A DNA stretch of 64,000 nt from Hymenobacter negativus (GCF_017571495.1 NZ_JAGETZ010000004.1:1-64000), one strand, 5' to 3'; positions 42,945 through 51,487 are shown, counted from the stretch's first letter. A program made the numbers and translations. The notes: generated from the sequence alone by a model not told the origin.

Positions 42945-43199
42945 CTACCCCGCCAGCTCGCTCACCAGCTCCACGTATTGCTGGCGGGCGGCCTCTTTGC
43001 TAGTGCCCTTCAGGCCGTTCCAGGCGTCGTATTTGGCAATGGCTTTGAAGTCGAAGCCGCCGGGCCGGTCGCCGGCGATGTCGCCTTCGGTGGCTTGCTT
43101 GTAGAGGGCGTAGAGTTGGAGCAGCACCGTGTTGGAGGGCTTGCTGGGCAGTTGCTGGGCGCGCTGGCTGGCGGCTTCAAATTCTTCTTGCGTGGTCAT
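42945..43199 (-). CDS. Acyl-CoA-binding protein
   Basis: An 84-residue protein matching the ACBP four-helix fold that binds long-chain acyl-CoA esters. It begins EEFEAASQRAQQLPSKPSN and has LLQLYALYKQATEGDIAGDRPGGFDFKAIAKYDAWNGLKGTSKEAARQQYVELV. The Y-x-L-Y-K-Q-A-T-x-G-D and K-Y-D-A-W signatures are intact. Bacterial members are found in some Bacteroidota and Proteobacteria and may buffer or deliver acyl-CoA. It stands alone between a palindromic repeat and a terminator. Confidence 0.93.
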   Translation of the reverse strand: MTTQEEFEAASQRAQQLPSKPSNTVLLQLYALYKQATEGDIAGDRPGGFDFKAIAKYDAWNGLKGTSKEAARQQYVELVSELAG

Positions 43200-43206
43200 A
43201 GTGTAG

Positions 43207-43246
43207 AAAAAAGCAGGCCCGTCCGGTTTGGTCCAAACGGGCCTGC
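43207..43246 (-). terminator. Terminator of the fibre-like gene
   Basis: GCAGGCCCGT/ACGGGCCTGC stem followed on the minus strand by six T, 26 bp after the stop of the 43273 gene. Confidence 0.8.
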
Positions 43247-43272
43247 AACTTACGACCGGAGCTGCGAGCGGC

Positions 43273-44751
43273 TCATCGTATCACCACTGCATGCACCACA
43301 AAATCCGAGGTATTGAACACGTTTGAATCCGAGTTGTACACGTAGATTCTTAGGCTGTTATTATCAATATGCTGATAGGAAACCGAAATAGGTGACTTCA
43401 AAAAACCGTTGGCCTCTGGCGTATCGTTCGTTTCTATACTCAGCATCAGCACTGGCCTAAACCCTAGATTGTGATTAAAAACAACCGAGCTTGACCTTAT
43501 AGCAGGCAGGGAAAACGACGCAGACGTTGTTAAGGGCTGGCCAATGCGGCCGTCGCTGCCCCGGATGGCGAGCAGCGTGGATTGGTTGGAGTTGAAATTG
43601 CGCAGTATCAGGTTTTCGGTGGTGATGTCGCCGCTCACGTCCAGCTTTTGCTGGGGCGCCGTGTTGCCCACTCCCACATTGCCGTTGCCAGCCACATACA
43701 GGTCCGTAACGAAGGTATTGGTGCCGTTGGCAGCCGTTAGGTCGGTGGCGTTCACGCGGCCGATTTCGAATCTTGTATTGCCCGCCCGCCAGATGCCACC
43801 CTCGCGGCCCGCGTATTTCATTAGCCCCACCCGGCGCTGGCCGCCCCCATCCACTACCAAGCCGCTGTTTTCGGCGTTGATGTAAGCCGACCCGTTCACT
43901 TCGAGACGCGCACTCGGATTCTGAGTGCCAATGCCCACGTTGCCGTTTACCACCACACTGAGGCGGGGCAAGTTGTTGGTGTAGAAATCAAGCCCGAACC
44001 GGTTTACGCTGCCCGCCGGCCGATTCGAGGCAATGGCCTCGCCGCTGCCGCCGCCCCCAAAGCGTAGCGCCCGCGTCAGGCCCGTGTTCAGGCTGGCCCC
44101 ATCCACAAACAGAGCGTTCGCGGCGTTGACCGTGCCGTTCACGTCGAGCGCATAATTGGGGTTGCTGGTGCCGATGCCTACGTTGCCGCCGGGCGCGATG
44201 CGCAAGCGCTCGGCGTAGCCGCCGGCAGCGGGAGTGGTCAGGAAACGGAACTGCCCCTGAGCCGCAGCGCTACCCTGGCCCGGGCCGGCATAGCTGTCGA
44301 AGCTCCAGCCAGCACCGTGGCTGATTTTGGACCCGTTGACGCCCATGTTGCTCAGGAGCACCTTGTCGCCGTCGGGCGTTTGGAAGGTTATTGGCTGGGT
44401 GGCCTGGTGGTTGCCCAGGTTGTCGCCGGGCACCGAGATGCTGTTCGGAATGTACACCCAGATGCCGCTCAGCGCATACCAGAAGCCCTTGCGGAAATTG
44501 GTCTGGAACACCATCAGGCCATCGGGTGGGTTGGCAATGGCCACGCGGCTGGCCGAATCGAGGCGCGGAATGAGCAGTCCCTTGCCAGTGGAAGAAATGT
44601 CGAGCACTGCCGCCGGGTCGGGCGTCGTCGTGCCAATGCCCACCGACTGGGCCCCGGCTGGCCCGCCCAGCAGCACCGCGCCCAATAAGCCGCCGACTGA
44701 CCATACGCACCGGGCCGCACGGGACCCGAAGGAGGTAAATGCTTTTTTCAT
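43273..44751 (-). CDS. Secreted fibre-like protein with VGIGT repeats
   Basis: A 492-residue exported protein. ATG 44751 gives a signal peptide (SVGGLLGAVLLGGPAGAQ), and the mature N-terminus starts SVGIGTTTPDPAAVLDISS. Further VGIGT-x-N-P-x-x-x-L-x-V-x-G units occur (GNVGIGTSNPNYALDVNG; GNVGIGTQNPSARLEVNG; GNVGVGNTAPQQKLDVSG). This is the trimeric tail-fibre-like architecture common in Bacteroidota surface proteins. The C-terminal 90 residues (LTTSASFSLPAIRSSSVVFNHN...FVVHAVVIR) are a beta domain. No S74 chaperone or T9SS tail was recognised. It follows the response regulator; an operator-like palindrome lies 52 bp upstream. Confidence 0.75.
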   Translation of the reverse strand: MKKAFTSFGSRAARCVWSVGGLLGAVLLGGPAGAQSVGIGTTTPDPAAVLDISSTGKGLLIPRLDSASRVAIANPPDGLMVFQTNFRKGFWYALSGIWVYIPNSISVPGDNLGNHQATQPITFQTPDGDKVLLSNMGVNGSKISHGAGWSFDSYAGPGQGSAAAQGQFRFLTTPAAGGYAERLRIAPGGNVGIGTSNPNYALDVNGTVNAANALFVDGASLNTGLTRALRFGGGGSGEAIASNRPAGSVNRFGLDFYTNNLPRLSVVVNGNVGIGTQNPSARLEVNGSAYINAENSGLVVDGGGQRRVGLMKYAGREGGIWRAGNTRFEIGRVNATDLTAANGTNTFVTDLYVAGNGNVGVGNTAPQQKLDVSGDITTENLILRNFNSNQSTLLAIRGSDGRIGQPLTTSASFSLPAIRSSSVVFNHNLGFRPVLMLSIETNDTPEANGFLKSPISVSYQHIDNNSLRIYVYNSDSNVFNTSDFVVHAVVIR

Positions 44752-44803
44752 AGCTGAAGGATGATTTTTCAGCAAAGCACGGCCCGGAGCCCAGGGAGCA
44801 CAA

Positions 44804-44819
44804 TGACATAAACGTGTCA
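44804..44819. promoter_or_regulatory. Operator-like palindrome upstream of the fibre gene
   Basis: TGACATAAACGTGTCA: inverted TGACAT/(G)TGTCA half-sites with a 4-bp centre, 52 bp upstream of the fibre ATG. It is almost the same as the site at 45522-45537 upstream of the response regulator. Confidence 0.55.
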
Positions 44820-44835
44820 TGCCGGGCTGGCTGGG

Positions 44836-45465
44836 TCAGCGCCCGCGGCGGCGCAGCTCGGCCAGGGCTTCCAGCTTGGAATTGACCTGTAGCTTGGCGT
44901 AGACGTGGCGGATGTGGTTGCGCACGGTCTCGACACTAATGCCCAGCTTGGCGGCAATAAGCTTGTAGCTTAGCCCGTCTTCGATGGCCCGTACAATCTG
45001 CTGCTCGCGCGGGCTTAGCAGCTCCTCGTCGGGGCGGCGCGGCTGGAAGTAGCGCACCACGTGCCGGGCCACGGCCGGCGACATCGGCGAGCCGCCCGCC
45101 GCCACCTGTAGCAGCGCCTCTTTCACCTGCTCGGGCATGGTGCTCTTTTCGAGGTAGCCCACGGCCCCGGCGCGCAGGGCCTCAAACACCCGCTCGGCAT
45201 CGACAAACACACTTAGCATCACCACTTCGGCCTGGGGCAGGCGCTGGCGAATGAGCGGCAGCCCCTCAATGCCCGAGCGGCCGCCCGGCAAGCCAATGTC
45301 AGAAAGCACCAGCCGGGGACTGGGGTTGACATCACCGATGCAGGCCAGAAAGCGCTCGACCGACTCGGCGGCGAGAACGCAGCGAAACTCCGGCTGGGCG
45401 TCCAGGTATTCGGCCAGCGACTCGCGAATGGCGGCCTGGTCTTCGATGATGGCAATGGCAAGCAT
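44836..45465 (-). CDS. NarL/LuxR-family response regulator
   Basis: A 209-residue two-component regulator. The receiver domain (1-125) has the acidic pair in IIEDQ, phospho-acceptor D56 in LVLSDIGLP and K107 in GYLEKST. The C-terminal LuxR helix-turn-helix (about 145-205) shows LLSPREQQIVRAIEDGLSYKLIAAKLGISVETVRNHIRHVYAKL. It lies 69 bp downstream of the sensor-kinase gene, so the two form a pair. A palindrome occurs 56 bp upstream of this start and again upstream of the fibre gene, pointing to autoregulation and control of that gene. Confidence 0.93.
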   Translation of the reverse strand: MLAIAIIEDQAAIRESLAEYLDAQPEFRCVLAAESVERFLACIGDVNPSPRLVLSDIGLPGGRSGIEGLPLIRQRLPQAEVVMLSVFVDAERVFEALRAGAVGYLEKSTMPEQVKEALLQVAAGGSPMSPAVARHVVRYFQPRRPDEELLSPREQQIVRAIEDGLSYKLIAAKLGISVETVRNHIRHVYAKLQVNSKLEALAELRRRGR

Positions 45466-45485
45466 GGGCGAAAGAAACAGTGATT

Positions 45486-45518
45486 CGGCCCAAAGCTCGG
45501 GCCCCGAGCTTTGGGCCG
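45486..45518. repeat. 33-bp perfect palindrome in the response-regulator leader
   Basis: 16-bp arms (CGGCCCAAAGCTCGGG and complement) around one base, located between the operator-like site and the regulator ATG. It would form a strong RNA hairpin but lacks a T tract, so it is not a standard terminator. Confidence 0.7.
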
Positions 45519-45521
45519 CAA

Positions 45522-45537
45522 TGACATAATCATGTCA
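45522..45537. promoter_or_regulatory. Operator-like palindrome upstream of the response regulator
   Basis: TGACATAATCATGTCA: perfect TGACAT/ATGTCA arms with a 4-bp centre, overlapping the sensor-kinase stop and 56 bp upstream of the regulator ATG. Confidence 0.55.
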
Positions 45538-47625
45538 GGCTCGGCCGGTGTGCCGGGCCCTGCCTAACGGCAACCGCACCCGCCGAAACCGGCTGGCCAG
45601 GGGCAGGCGCACCACCACGCGCAGGCCACCCGCCGGGGCGGGCTCGTAGCGCACTTCGCCGCCCAGCTCCCCGGCCCGGCGGCGCATGTTGAGCAGGCCG
45701 TGCCCGGCGGCACGGGGGCCGGCGGTGGGCAGGCCGGGGCCATCGTCTTCCACCACCAGCCGCAGGCTCTGCCCCTCGCGCCCCAGGCTGATGACCACGG
45801 TGGTGGCCACCGGGCAGGCGTGCTTCACCACGTTGTGCAAGGCCTCTTTGTAGATGAGGTACAGCGCTTGCAGGGCCGCCAGGCTCAGCGGCTCGCCCGA
45901 CAGGGCAGCGGTTTCCAGCTGAAAGTCGACCTCTACCCCGGCCAGGGGCAGCACTTCGTGGGCGTGGTCGCGCAGGCGCTCGAGCAAGGCGGCAAATGAG
46001 TTGTTGGCCGAGTCCACGCTCCAGGCCACGTCGCGCAACTGGCGCACGGCCTGCTGCGAGGCCGCCACCAGGCGGTTGACACGGGTGAGCTGCGTTGGGG
46101 TCGGCTGCTCATGACGCAGCAGGGCACCCTCCAGCGCCACCTGGGTCAGGAGCGAGCCCACGTCGTCGTGCAGGTCGGCGGCCAGGCGCTGGCGCAACGC
46201 CCGCTCCTGCCGCCGCTGGCGCCGCCGGTAGAGCAACACGCCGCCGGCCGCTGCCCCAGCCAACAGCAGCAGCGCAGCGATGGTGGCAACGGTAGTACGC
46301 TGCTGGCGCAGCCGGGCCACTTCCTGCTGCTGGGTCAGGAGGGCCACCTGCTGTTCAGCCTGCTCGGTTTCGTAGCCCACGCGCAGCTCCTCCACCAGCC
46401 GCTCATTCTGGCGGCGGCTTTCGGTCTGCCCCAGTTCCTGCTGGCGTTCGAGCAGGTGGTAGGCCGTGGGGTAATCGTGGCGCGCCAGGGCCACGTCGCG
46501 CAGCACGGCCAGTGCCTCAATGGCATCGGTGGGCTGGTGGTCGTGCTCGGCCAGCTGCAAGGCCGAGCGGCCCAGTTGCTGTGCCTCGGCCAACCGGTGC
46601 TGAATGACCAGCAGGCCCGCCAGGTTGGTTTGGGTACGGCCCAGCTCGATGCTGGTAATCTGGTTGTGTTGCTGCTGCACGGCCAGGGCCCGCCGGTAGT
46701 TTACCTCGGTCGAATCGGCTTCCTTCAACAGCCGGTAGGTGGTGGCCAGGTTATTGAAAACAAGCTGGAGCTGCGCCTCCTGGTGGTTGCGGCGCCACTG
46801 CCGGCCGGCAGCGCGGAAGTAGGTGAGAGCAGCGCGCAGACTGTCGGGCTGCTCGCGGGCTAGCGTGCCCAGGTAGTTGTAGGTCTGGGCCAGGGCCAGG
46901 GTATCGTGCAGCTGGCGCTGGCGGGCCAGGGCCTGACGGGCAAAGCGGGTGGCTGGCCCAAACTGCTTGCGGAAATAATGCAGGGCTGCCACATTCAACA
47001 TGGTTTCGGCCTCGGCCTGCACCCGGCCCAATTGCTGCTGCCGCCGTAGCGCCGCATACAAAAAGTAAGCAGCCGAGTCGTACTGCTCATTTTCCAGCGT
47101 CAGCGCCCCCAGCGAATTAAGCAAATCGGCTTGCAGAGCACCACGCTGCGCCGGGGGCACCGTTGCTACCAGCGCATAGGCTCGGCCGTACAGGCTGCGG
47201 GCCGGGCCGGGCCTACGCAGGGCCGCGTAGGCATCGGCCAGGTGCGTCAGGTGGCTGACCCGCTCGGCGGGCGGCACTTCGGCCAGCAGCGGCTCGGCCT
47301 GGCGCAATAGGGGTAGCGCCCGGGCATCGTCATAGGTTTGGGAATAGTAGCGGCCCAGGACATCGAGGGCCCGGCCCTGGCTTATAGCATCGGCTAGCTG
47401 CCGGGCTTGGGCAGCGGCGGCCTGGGCGTAGGGCACGGTACGGGGGTCCACGGCCTGGGCGTAGGCCCGCGTCACGCGTAGCAGCGCAGCGGTACGGGCC
47501 GGTGTATCGGGCAGCGCCTGCCCCAGCAAGGCGCGCAAGCTATCAGGCGCGGGCGGCAGCGGCACTGCCTGCACCGACACCGCCCGGCCGAGTAGCAGCC
47601 CGCCGCAGAGTAGCCATTTTTTCAC
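45535..47625 (-). CDS. TPR-containing sensor histidine kinase
   Basis: A 696-residue membrane kinase. GTG at 47625 is preferred because it opens a signal peptide (VKKWLLCGGLLLGRAVSVQA). A large periplasmic region of tetratricopeptide-type repeats follows (for example DLLNSLGALTLENEQYDSAAYFLYAAL and YNYLGTLAREQPDSLRAALTYF). A coiled coil and one transmembrane helix (TVATIAALLLLAGAAAGGVLLY) come next. Then a HisKA_3 dimerisation domain with phospho-acceptor His486 in LAADLHDDVGSLL, and an ATPase domain (EALHNVVKHA, VEDDGPGLP, GHGLLNMRRRA). It partners the downstream NarL-type regulator. The stimulus is unknown; TPRs suggest a protein ligand. Confidence 0.9.
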   Translation of the reverse strand: MKKWLLCGGLLLGRAVSVQAVPLPPAPDSLRALLGQALPDTPARTAALLRVTRAYAQAVDPRTVPYAQAAAAQARQLADAISQGRALDVLGRYYSQTYDDARALPLLRQAEPLLAEVPPAERVSHLTHLADAYAALRRPGPARSLYGRAYALVATVPPAQRGALQADLLNSLGALTLENEQYDSAAYFLYAALRRQQQLGRVQAEAETMLNVAALHYFRKQFGPATRFARQALARQRQLHDTLALAQTYNYLGTLAREQPDSLRAALTYFRAAGRQWRRNHQEAQLQLVFNNLATTYRLLKEADSTEVNYRRALAVQQQHNQITSIELGRTQTNLAGLLVIQHRLAEAQQLGRSALQLAEHDHQPTDAIEALAVLRDVALARHDYPTAYHLLERQQELGQTESRRQNERLVEELRVGYETEQAEQQVALLTQQQEVARLRQQRTTVATIAALLLLAGAAAGGVLLYRRRQRRQERALRQRLAADLHDDVGSLLTQVALEGALLRHEQPTPTQLTRVNRLVAASQQAVRQLRDVAWSVDSANNSFAALLERLRDHAHEVLPLAGVEVDFQLETAALSGEPLSLAALQALYLIYKEALHNVVKHACPVATTVVISLGREGQSLRLVVEDDGPGLPTAGPRAAGHGLLNMRRRAGELGGEVRYEPAPAGGLRVVVRLPLASRFRRVRLPLGRARHTGRA

Positions 47626-47757
47626 CAGAATAGATAGGGTGATTGCATTACCAAAGTACGCAATTTGGCGGTTCGAGCCACGAAATACGCAAAGCTCGTC
47701 TGCAACCCGGCCCGTTGGTGGTGGCGTATGCAAAGGCTGCCACGTCATCCTGATTCT

Positions 47758-48285
47758 ATGAAAACGCCCGATTTGAATGCCTTGGTCCAGCAGTTTCTGG
47801 AGCATAAGCTCACCTTGGCCCTGGCTGAAAGCTGCACCTGCGGGCTGGTAGCGTCACAGCTGGCCCCCGCTACCGGCGTGAGCGAGGTATTGCTCGGCTC
47901 GGTGGTCACCTACCACATCGAAGCCAAGCAGAAGCTGCTGGGCGTGAAAAAAGAAACCCTAGCAACATACTCAGCCGAAAGCCAGCAAACCACCAACGAA
48001 ATGGCCCTGGGCCTGCACCGCCACCTACCGGCCGCCGATGTGTGCGTGGCCGTGACGGGCCTGTGCGGCCCCGGCGGCGCCGAAACGCCCGACAAGCCCG
48101 TAGGCACGGTCTTCGTCACCATCCTGCTGGGAGGTCACGCCTACGAATACCGCCAGCAGTTCAGCGGCACCAGCGACAAGCTGCGGGCCCAGGCCGCGCA
48201 GTTTATCTACGAGAAACTGGCCGAGTTGCTCGACCGCCGCAAAACCTTGGCCGGCTCCGTACAGCTTAGAAGTGTTGGGGGTTGA
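47758..48285 (+). CDS. CinA C-terminal domain protein (PncC-type nicotinamide-nucleotide amidase)
   Basis: A 175-residue protein equal to the C-terminal domain of CinA, which deamidates nicotinamide mononucleotide to nicotinate mononucleotide in NAD recycling. Motifs: ALAESCTCGLVASQLAPATGVSEVLLGSVVTYHIEAKQKLLGV with the catalytic Ser-x-Thr/Cys region, and VAVTGLCGPGGAETPDKPVGTVFVT. In most CinA-C the early motif reads A-E-S-C-T-G-G; here it is A-E-S-C-T-C-G. The ATG at 47758 gives the standard domain start. Its stop lies within the inverted repeat 48279-48354. Divergent from the sensor kinase. Confidence 0.9.
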   Translation: MKTPDLNALVQQFLEHKLTLALAESCTCGLVASQLAPATGVSEVLLGSVVTYHIEAKQKLLGVKKETLATYSAESQQTTNEMALGLHRHLPAADVCVAVTGLCGPGGAETPDKPVGTVFVTILLGGHAYEYRQQFSGTSDKLRAQAAQFIYEKLAELLDRRKTLAGSVQLRSVGG

Positions 48286-48354
48286 GTTTTGAGGGTTGAA
48301 TTTGCCTGAGAAGGTCCTTCGCAAACTCAACATTCAACCCTCAAAACTCAACCC
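48279..48354. terminator. Inverted repeat between convergent genes, likely terminator
   Basis: 23-bp perfect arms (GGGTTGAGTTTTGAGGGTTG plus AAT and complement) around a 30-bp loop. It overlaps the end of the CinA-C gene and precedes the end of the convergent secreted-protein gene. There is no T tract. Confidence 0.6.
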
Positions 48355-48378
48355 TTACGAAAACCCTCAACCCTTCTG

Positions 48379-48957
48379 CTATTTCAAGGATTCTCGATAG
48401 ATGGTGGTAACGCGGAAGAGGCCGGTTTTTTTGTCGAAATCGCCTAGGCTTCTATCTATCCGTAGTTTGCCCACGGCTTCGGCAAAGGCGGGATTACTGG
48501 CTTGGTAGGCCTCGCGCAGGTAGCGCGGCGTGAGGGGAAACAAGAGCCCGGTGAGGCCCCGGCTGAAGTAATATTGTGGGGCGGTGCTGCTGGCCCCGCC
48601 CGTAGGCGAATTTACGGCATTAAAGCTTTGAGAGTAGATGCTGAGCGTATCGGCATACTCCACCCGGTAGTCCTGGCCGCGGTAAATACGAGACGTGCGG
48701 CCTTTATCCGAGACGTAGCCCCACACGCTGTCCGGCGGAATGCGCAGCTTCACGCTCTTCGCGCCGCGCGGCACCACGACCACCACATTGCCGCGCTTGT
48801 CGGGGTAGGTAGCATCGGAGCCAGCGGGCTGGGGCTGACGACGGTGATAGGCGGCCGCCGTACGGTAGGCTCCAGGCGGAATGGTGTAAATCTGGGCGGC
48901 GGCCGGGGCGGCTAGCAGGCTCAGAAGAGCCAGGCAGGAGAAATGAGCGAGGTTCAT
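48379..48957 (-). CDS. Secreted protein of unknown function
   Basis: A 192-residue exported protein: signal MNLAHFSCLALLSLLAAPAAAQ, then a beta-rich domain. Notable segments are GNVVVVVPRGAKSVKLRIPPDSVWGYVSDKGRTSRIYRGQDYRVEY and a C-terminal YYFSRGLTGLLFPLTPRYLREAY helix region. No family recognised, no lipobox and no T9SS tail. Divergent from the phospholipase-like gene; about 130 bp between them would hold both promoters. Confidence 0.6.
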   Translation of the reverse strand: MNLAHFSCLALLSLLAAPAAAQIYTIPPGAYRTAAAYHRRQPQPAGSDATYPDKRGNVVVVVPRGAKSVKLRIPPDSVWGYVSDKGRTSRIYRGQDYRVEYADTLSIYSQSFNAVNSPTGGASSTAPQYYFSRGLTGLLFPLTPRYLREAYQASNPAFAEAVGKLRIDRSLGDFDKKTGLFRVTTIYRESLK

Positions 48958-49085
48958 AGCAACGATACGAGGAGCGAAGGTACAGTCGGCCGCGGCCGGG
49001 TACGCAGGGGTGAGTTGAATGTGGCGGCCATTGCCGAACTTTGGGCAGGTTAACTGTCCTTTGCGCTGTAATCATTCCCGAATTC

Positions 49086-50261
49086 ATGAAAAAAACGTTG
49101 TTGCCGCTGCTGCTCGCGGCCCTCATTCTGGCCCACGGCACCGCCAGCGGCTGGGGTTTCTTCGGTCACCGCACCATCACCCAGATTGCGGTGTATGAGC
49201 TGCCCTCGGCCATGCAAGGGTTCTATTACCGCAACATGCCGGAAATTGTGCGGCTGTGCACGGCGCCCGATGAGCGCCGCAATGACGACCCCAGCGAGGG
49301 CCCCAAGCACTTCATCGACATGGACCACTACTCCGAAGACGACCCCTTCGGCAAGGTGCCGCGCAAGTACGACGAAGCCGTGGCCAAATTCACGGCCGAC
49401 ACGCTCAAGAAGTACGGTACCGTGCCGTGGGTCATCATGGAAATGAAGGACAACCTGACGGAGGCCTTCCGCCAGCGCGACACGGTAGGCATCATTAAGT
49501 ACTCGGCCGAGCTGAGCCACTATGTGGGCGATGCCTTTGTGCCGCTGCACACCACCGTGAACTACGACGGCCAGCTGACGGACCAAAAGGGCCTGCACAG
49601 CCTCTGGGAAAGCCAGCTGCCGGAAAAATTCATCACCGAATACAAGCTCGATGGCGAATCGGCGAAGTACATCAAGGACCCGCTGAACGAAATCTGGACG
49701 ACGCTTGGCAAGAGCTACGGCTTCCTGGGCGAAACCTTTGACCGCGCCGCCAAGATTGATAAAACCATGAAGCCGGAGGTGCGCTTCACGTTCTCGCACA
49801 AGTACGGCAAAACCACCCGCCGCTATTCCGATAAGTACGCCGAAGAGTATAATAAAGCCGTGGGCGGCATGGTGGACTACCGCCTCAAGGGTGCGCCCAC
49901 GCTGGTGTCGTCGCTCTGGCTTTCGGCCTGGCAGGATGCGGGCAAACCCGACCTCAACGCCCTAATGCACCCCGGCAAACCGTCGAAGGAGGAAAAGGAA
50001 AAGCTCAGCACCGAACTTTCGGCCTGGAAGAAAGGGACCCTCGTGCAGGACCAGCTGCTGCTGGCGCAGCAGAAGGTAAAAAAGGTGGAGGAAGTCGACC
50101 AGATAAAGTCGGCCAAAGACATGGAAGTGACGCCCGTGGAAGACCCCGAGCCTACCCCGGCCACCGCCCCCACCACTCCGGCCGAGCCCGCCACCGATAA
50201 GCTCAAGGTTAAGACCAAAGGCAAGGACGGCAGCGAAAAAGTTAAGCAGAAGGGCAACTAG
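49086..50261 (+). CDS. Secreted zinc-dependent phospholipase C / S1-P1 nuclease-like protein
   Basis: A 391-residue exported protein. The signal peptide ends near residue 22, leaving W23-G-F-F-G-H28 at or near the mature N-terminus. N-terminal Trp and nearby His are Zn ligands in this superfamily. Further candidate ligands are Asp/His in KHFIDMDHYS, the two His in ELSHYVGDAFVPLHTTVNYDG, and LHSLWES. This matches the zinc-dependent phospholipase C family more than nucleases. The last 70 residues are a Lys/Glu/Pro-rich low-complexity tail (KVKKVEEVDQIK... ATAPTTPAEPATDKLKVKTKGK), not needed for catalysis. Substrate not determinable. Confidence 0.82.
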   Translation: MKKTLLPLLLAALILAHGTASGWGFFGHRTITQIAVYELPSAMQGFYYRNMPEIVRLCTAPDERRNDDPSEGPKHFIDMDHYSEDDPFGKVPRKYDEAVAKFTADTLKKYGTVPWVIMEMKDNLTEAFRQRDTVGIIKYSAELSHYVGDAFVPLHTTVNYDGQLTDQKGLHSLWESQLPEKFITEYKLDGESAKYIKDPLNEIWTTLGKSYGFLGETFDRAAKIDKTMKPEVRFTFSHKYGKTTRRYSDKYAEEYNKAVGGMVDYRLKGAPTLVSSLWLSAWQDAGKPDLNALMHPGKPSKEEKEKLSTELSAWKKGTLVQDQLLLAQQKVKKVEEVDQIKSAKDMEVTPVEDPEPTPATAPTTPAEPATDKLKVKTKGKDGSEKVKQKGN

Positions 50262-50362
50262 TGCTAGCGGACAAGCGCCGTGGAATTTGCACCAAAAAGT
50301 GCCTTTAACTACCGTTGAGGCAATAAATTAGGTAATAGTCGCGCCAAAAAAACGACCGTATG

Positions 50363-50400
50363 AATAGCCAGTTCCGCGCAATGCGGGGCTGGCTATTTCA
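50363..50400 (+). terminator. Terminator after the phospholipase-like gene
   Basis: AATAGCCAG/CTGGCTATT stem with a 17-base loop containing a GC-rich secondary stem, followed by TTCATTTTT. Confidence 0.6.
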
Positions 50401-50426
50401 TTTTTCACCCCCTTACTCTTCCGCTT

Positions 50427-51353
50427 ATGATACTGCGCCTCGACGAGCTGGCTCTCGACCTGCCAAAGCCCAAGAATCCCTCCGCCAATGACGCTGCCGC
50501 TGTGCAGGAGCTGCTGGGCGGTAAGTTTGGGGAGATGAGTACGCTGATGAACTACACGTTCCAGTCATTCAACTTCCGGGGACGCGACCGGCTGCGGCCG
50601 TTCTACTCGCTCACGGCAGCCATTGCGGCCGAGGAGTATTCGCACATCGAAGCGGTAAGCTACGCCATCAACCTGCTGCTGACTGGTACCAGCAAGCGTG
50701 GCACTGACCCCGTACCCGGCCCGCTGGCCGGCGCCGCCGACGCCCGCAACACTCACCACTTCATTGCCAGTGGCCAGGCTGCGCTGCCGCAGGATTCGCT
50801 GGGCCGGCCCTGGACTGGCGACAACGTGTTTAGCTCGGGTAACCTGCGCCTCGACCTGCTGCACAACTTCTTTCTGGAATGCGGCGCCCGCGCCAACAAA
50901 ATGCGGGTGTACCAGATGGTGACCGACCCCTGCGCCCGCACCATGGTGGGCTATCTGCTGGTGCGTGGCGGCTTGCACGTGTATGCCTACGCCCTGGCCC
51001 TGGAAAAACTGACCGGCGTCGACGTGAAGAAAATTATGCCCGTGCCCAACCTCTCGAACAAGATGTTTCCCGAGGCCCGCGAGTTTATGAAGCACGGCCT
51101 GCACCGTGAGCTCTACACCTTCTCGCCCAATGCCTACAAGGAAGCCGGCTTTATCTGGAACGGCCAGCACCCCGAAGACGGGTCGGAGCTGGTGGTGATT
51201 GAAGGCGCCAAAAAGGGCGTCCCCTACCCCGTCCTGGAAGAAGAACCACAGCTCAACTCACCCGGCGAGGACGACTTCGACCCCGAAATGTTTGCCGATA
51301 TCGCCAAGAAGCTGGGCCTGGAGAAGGATTTGAGAGCCTACCGGCCCAAGTAG
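50427..51353 (+). CDS. Manganese catalase family protein
   Basis: A 308-residue dimanganese catalase, disproportionating hydrogen peroxide. The ferritin-like four-helix core is visible. Metal ligands should be the Glu in GGKFGEMSTLMNYTFQSF, the Glu/His of AAEEYSHIEAVSYAI, the Glu in FFLECGARANKMRVYQM and the His in LLVRGGLHVYAYALALE. The length and the VYQMVTDPCARTMVGYLLVRGG segment match the family. The C-terminal 60 residues wrap the subunit in known structures. Likely a single-gene unit with terminators on both sides. Confidence 0.92.
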   Translation: MILRLDELALDLPKPKNPSANDAAAVQELLGGKFGEMSTLMNYTFQSFNFRGRDRLRPFYSLTAAIAAEEYSHIEAVSYAINLLLTGTSKRGTDPVPGPLAGAADARNTHHFIASGQAALPQDSLGRPWTGDNVFSSGNLRLDLLHNFFLECGARANKMRVYQMVTDPCARTMVGYLLVRGGLHVYAYALALEKLTGVDVKKIMPVPNLSNKMFPEAREFMKHGLHRELYTFSPNAYKEAGFIWNGQHPEDGSELVVIEGAKKGVPYPVLEEEPQLNSPGEDDFDPEMFADIAKKLGLEKDLRAYRPK

Positions 51354-51444
51354 GGCGCAACAACTGGCGTCTCATCGTCGAACAATAACGCCAGCACGAA
51401 GCCCATACGGCGCTGACGACGAAACGCCAGCTATTTCCAAACGT

Positions 51445-51485
51445 AGCCCGGCCCCGCCAAACGGTGGAGCCGGGCTTATTTTGTA
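51445..51485 (+). terminator. Terminator of the Mn catalase gene
   Basis: AGCCCGGC/GCCGGGCT stem with a 16-base loop and a TTATTTT tail, ending 3 bp before the cyclophilin start. The next gene therefore needs a promoter inside or upstream of the hairpin. Confidence 0.7.
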
Positions 51486-51487
51486 TC

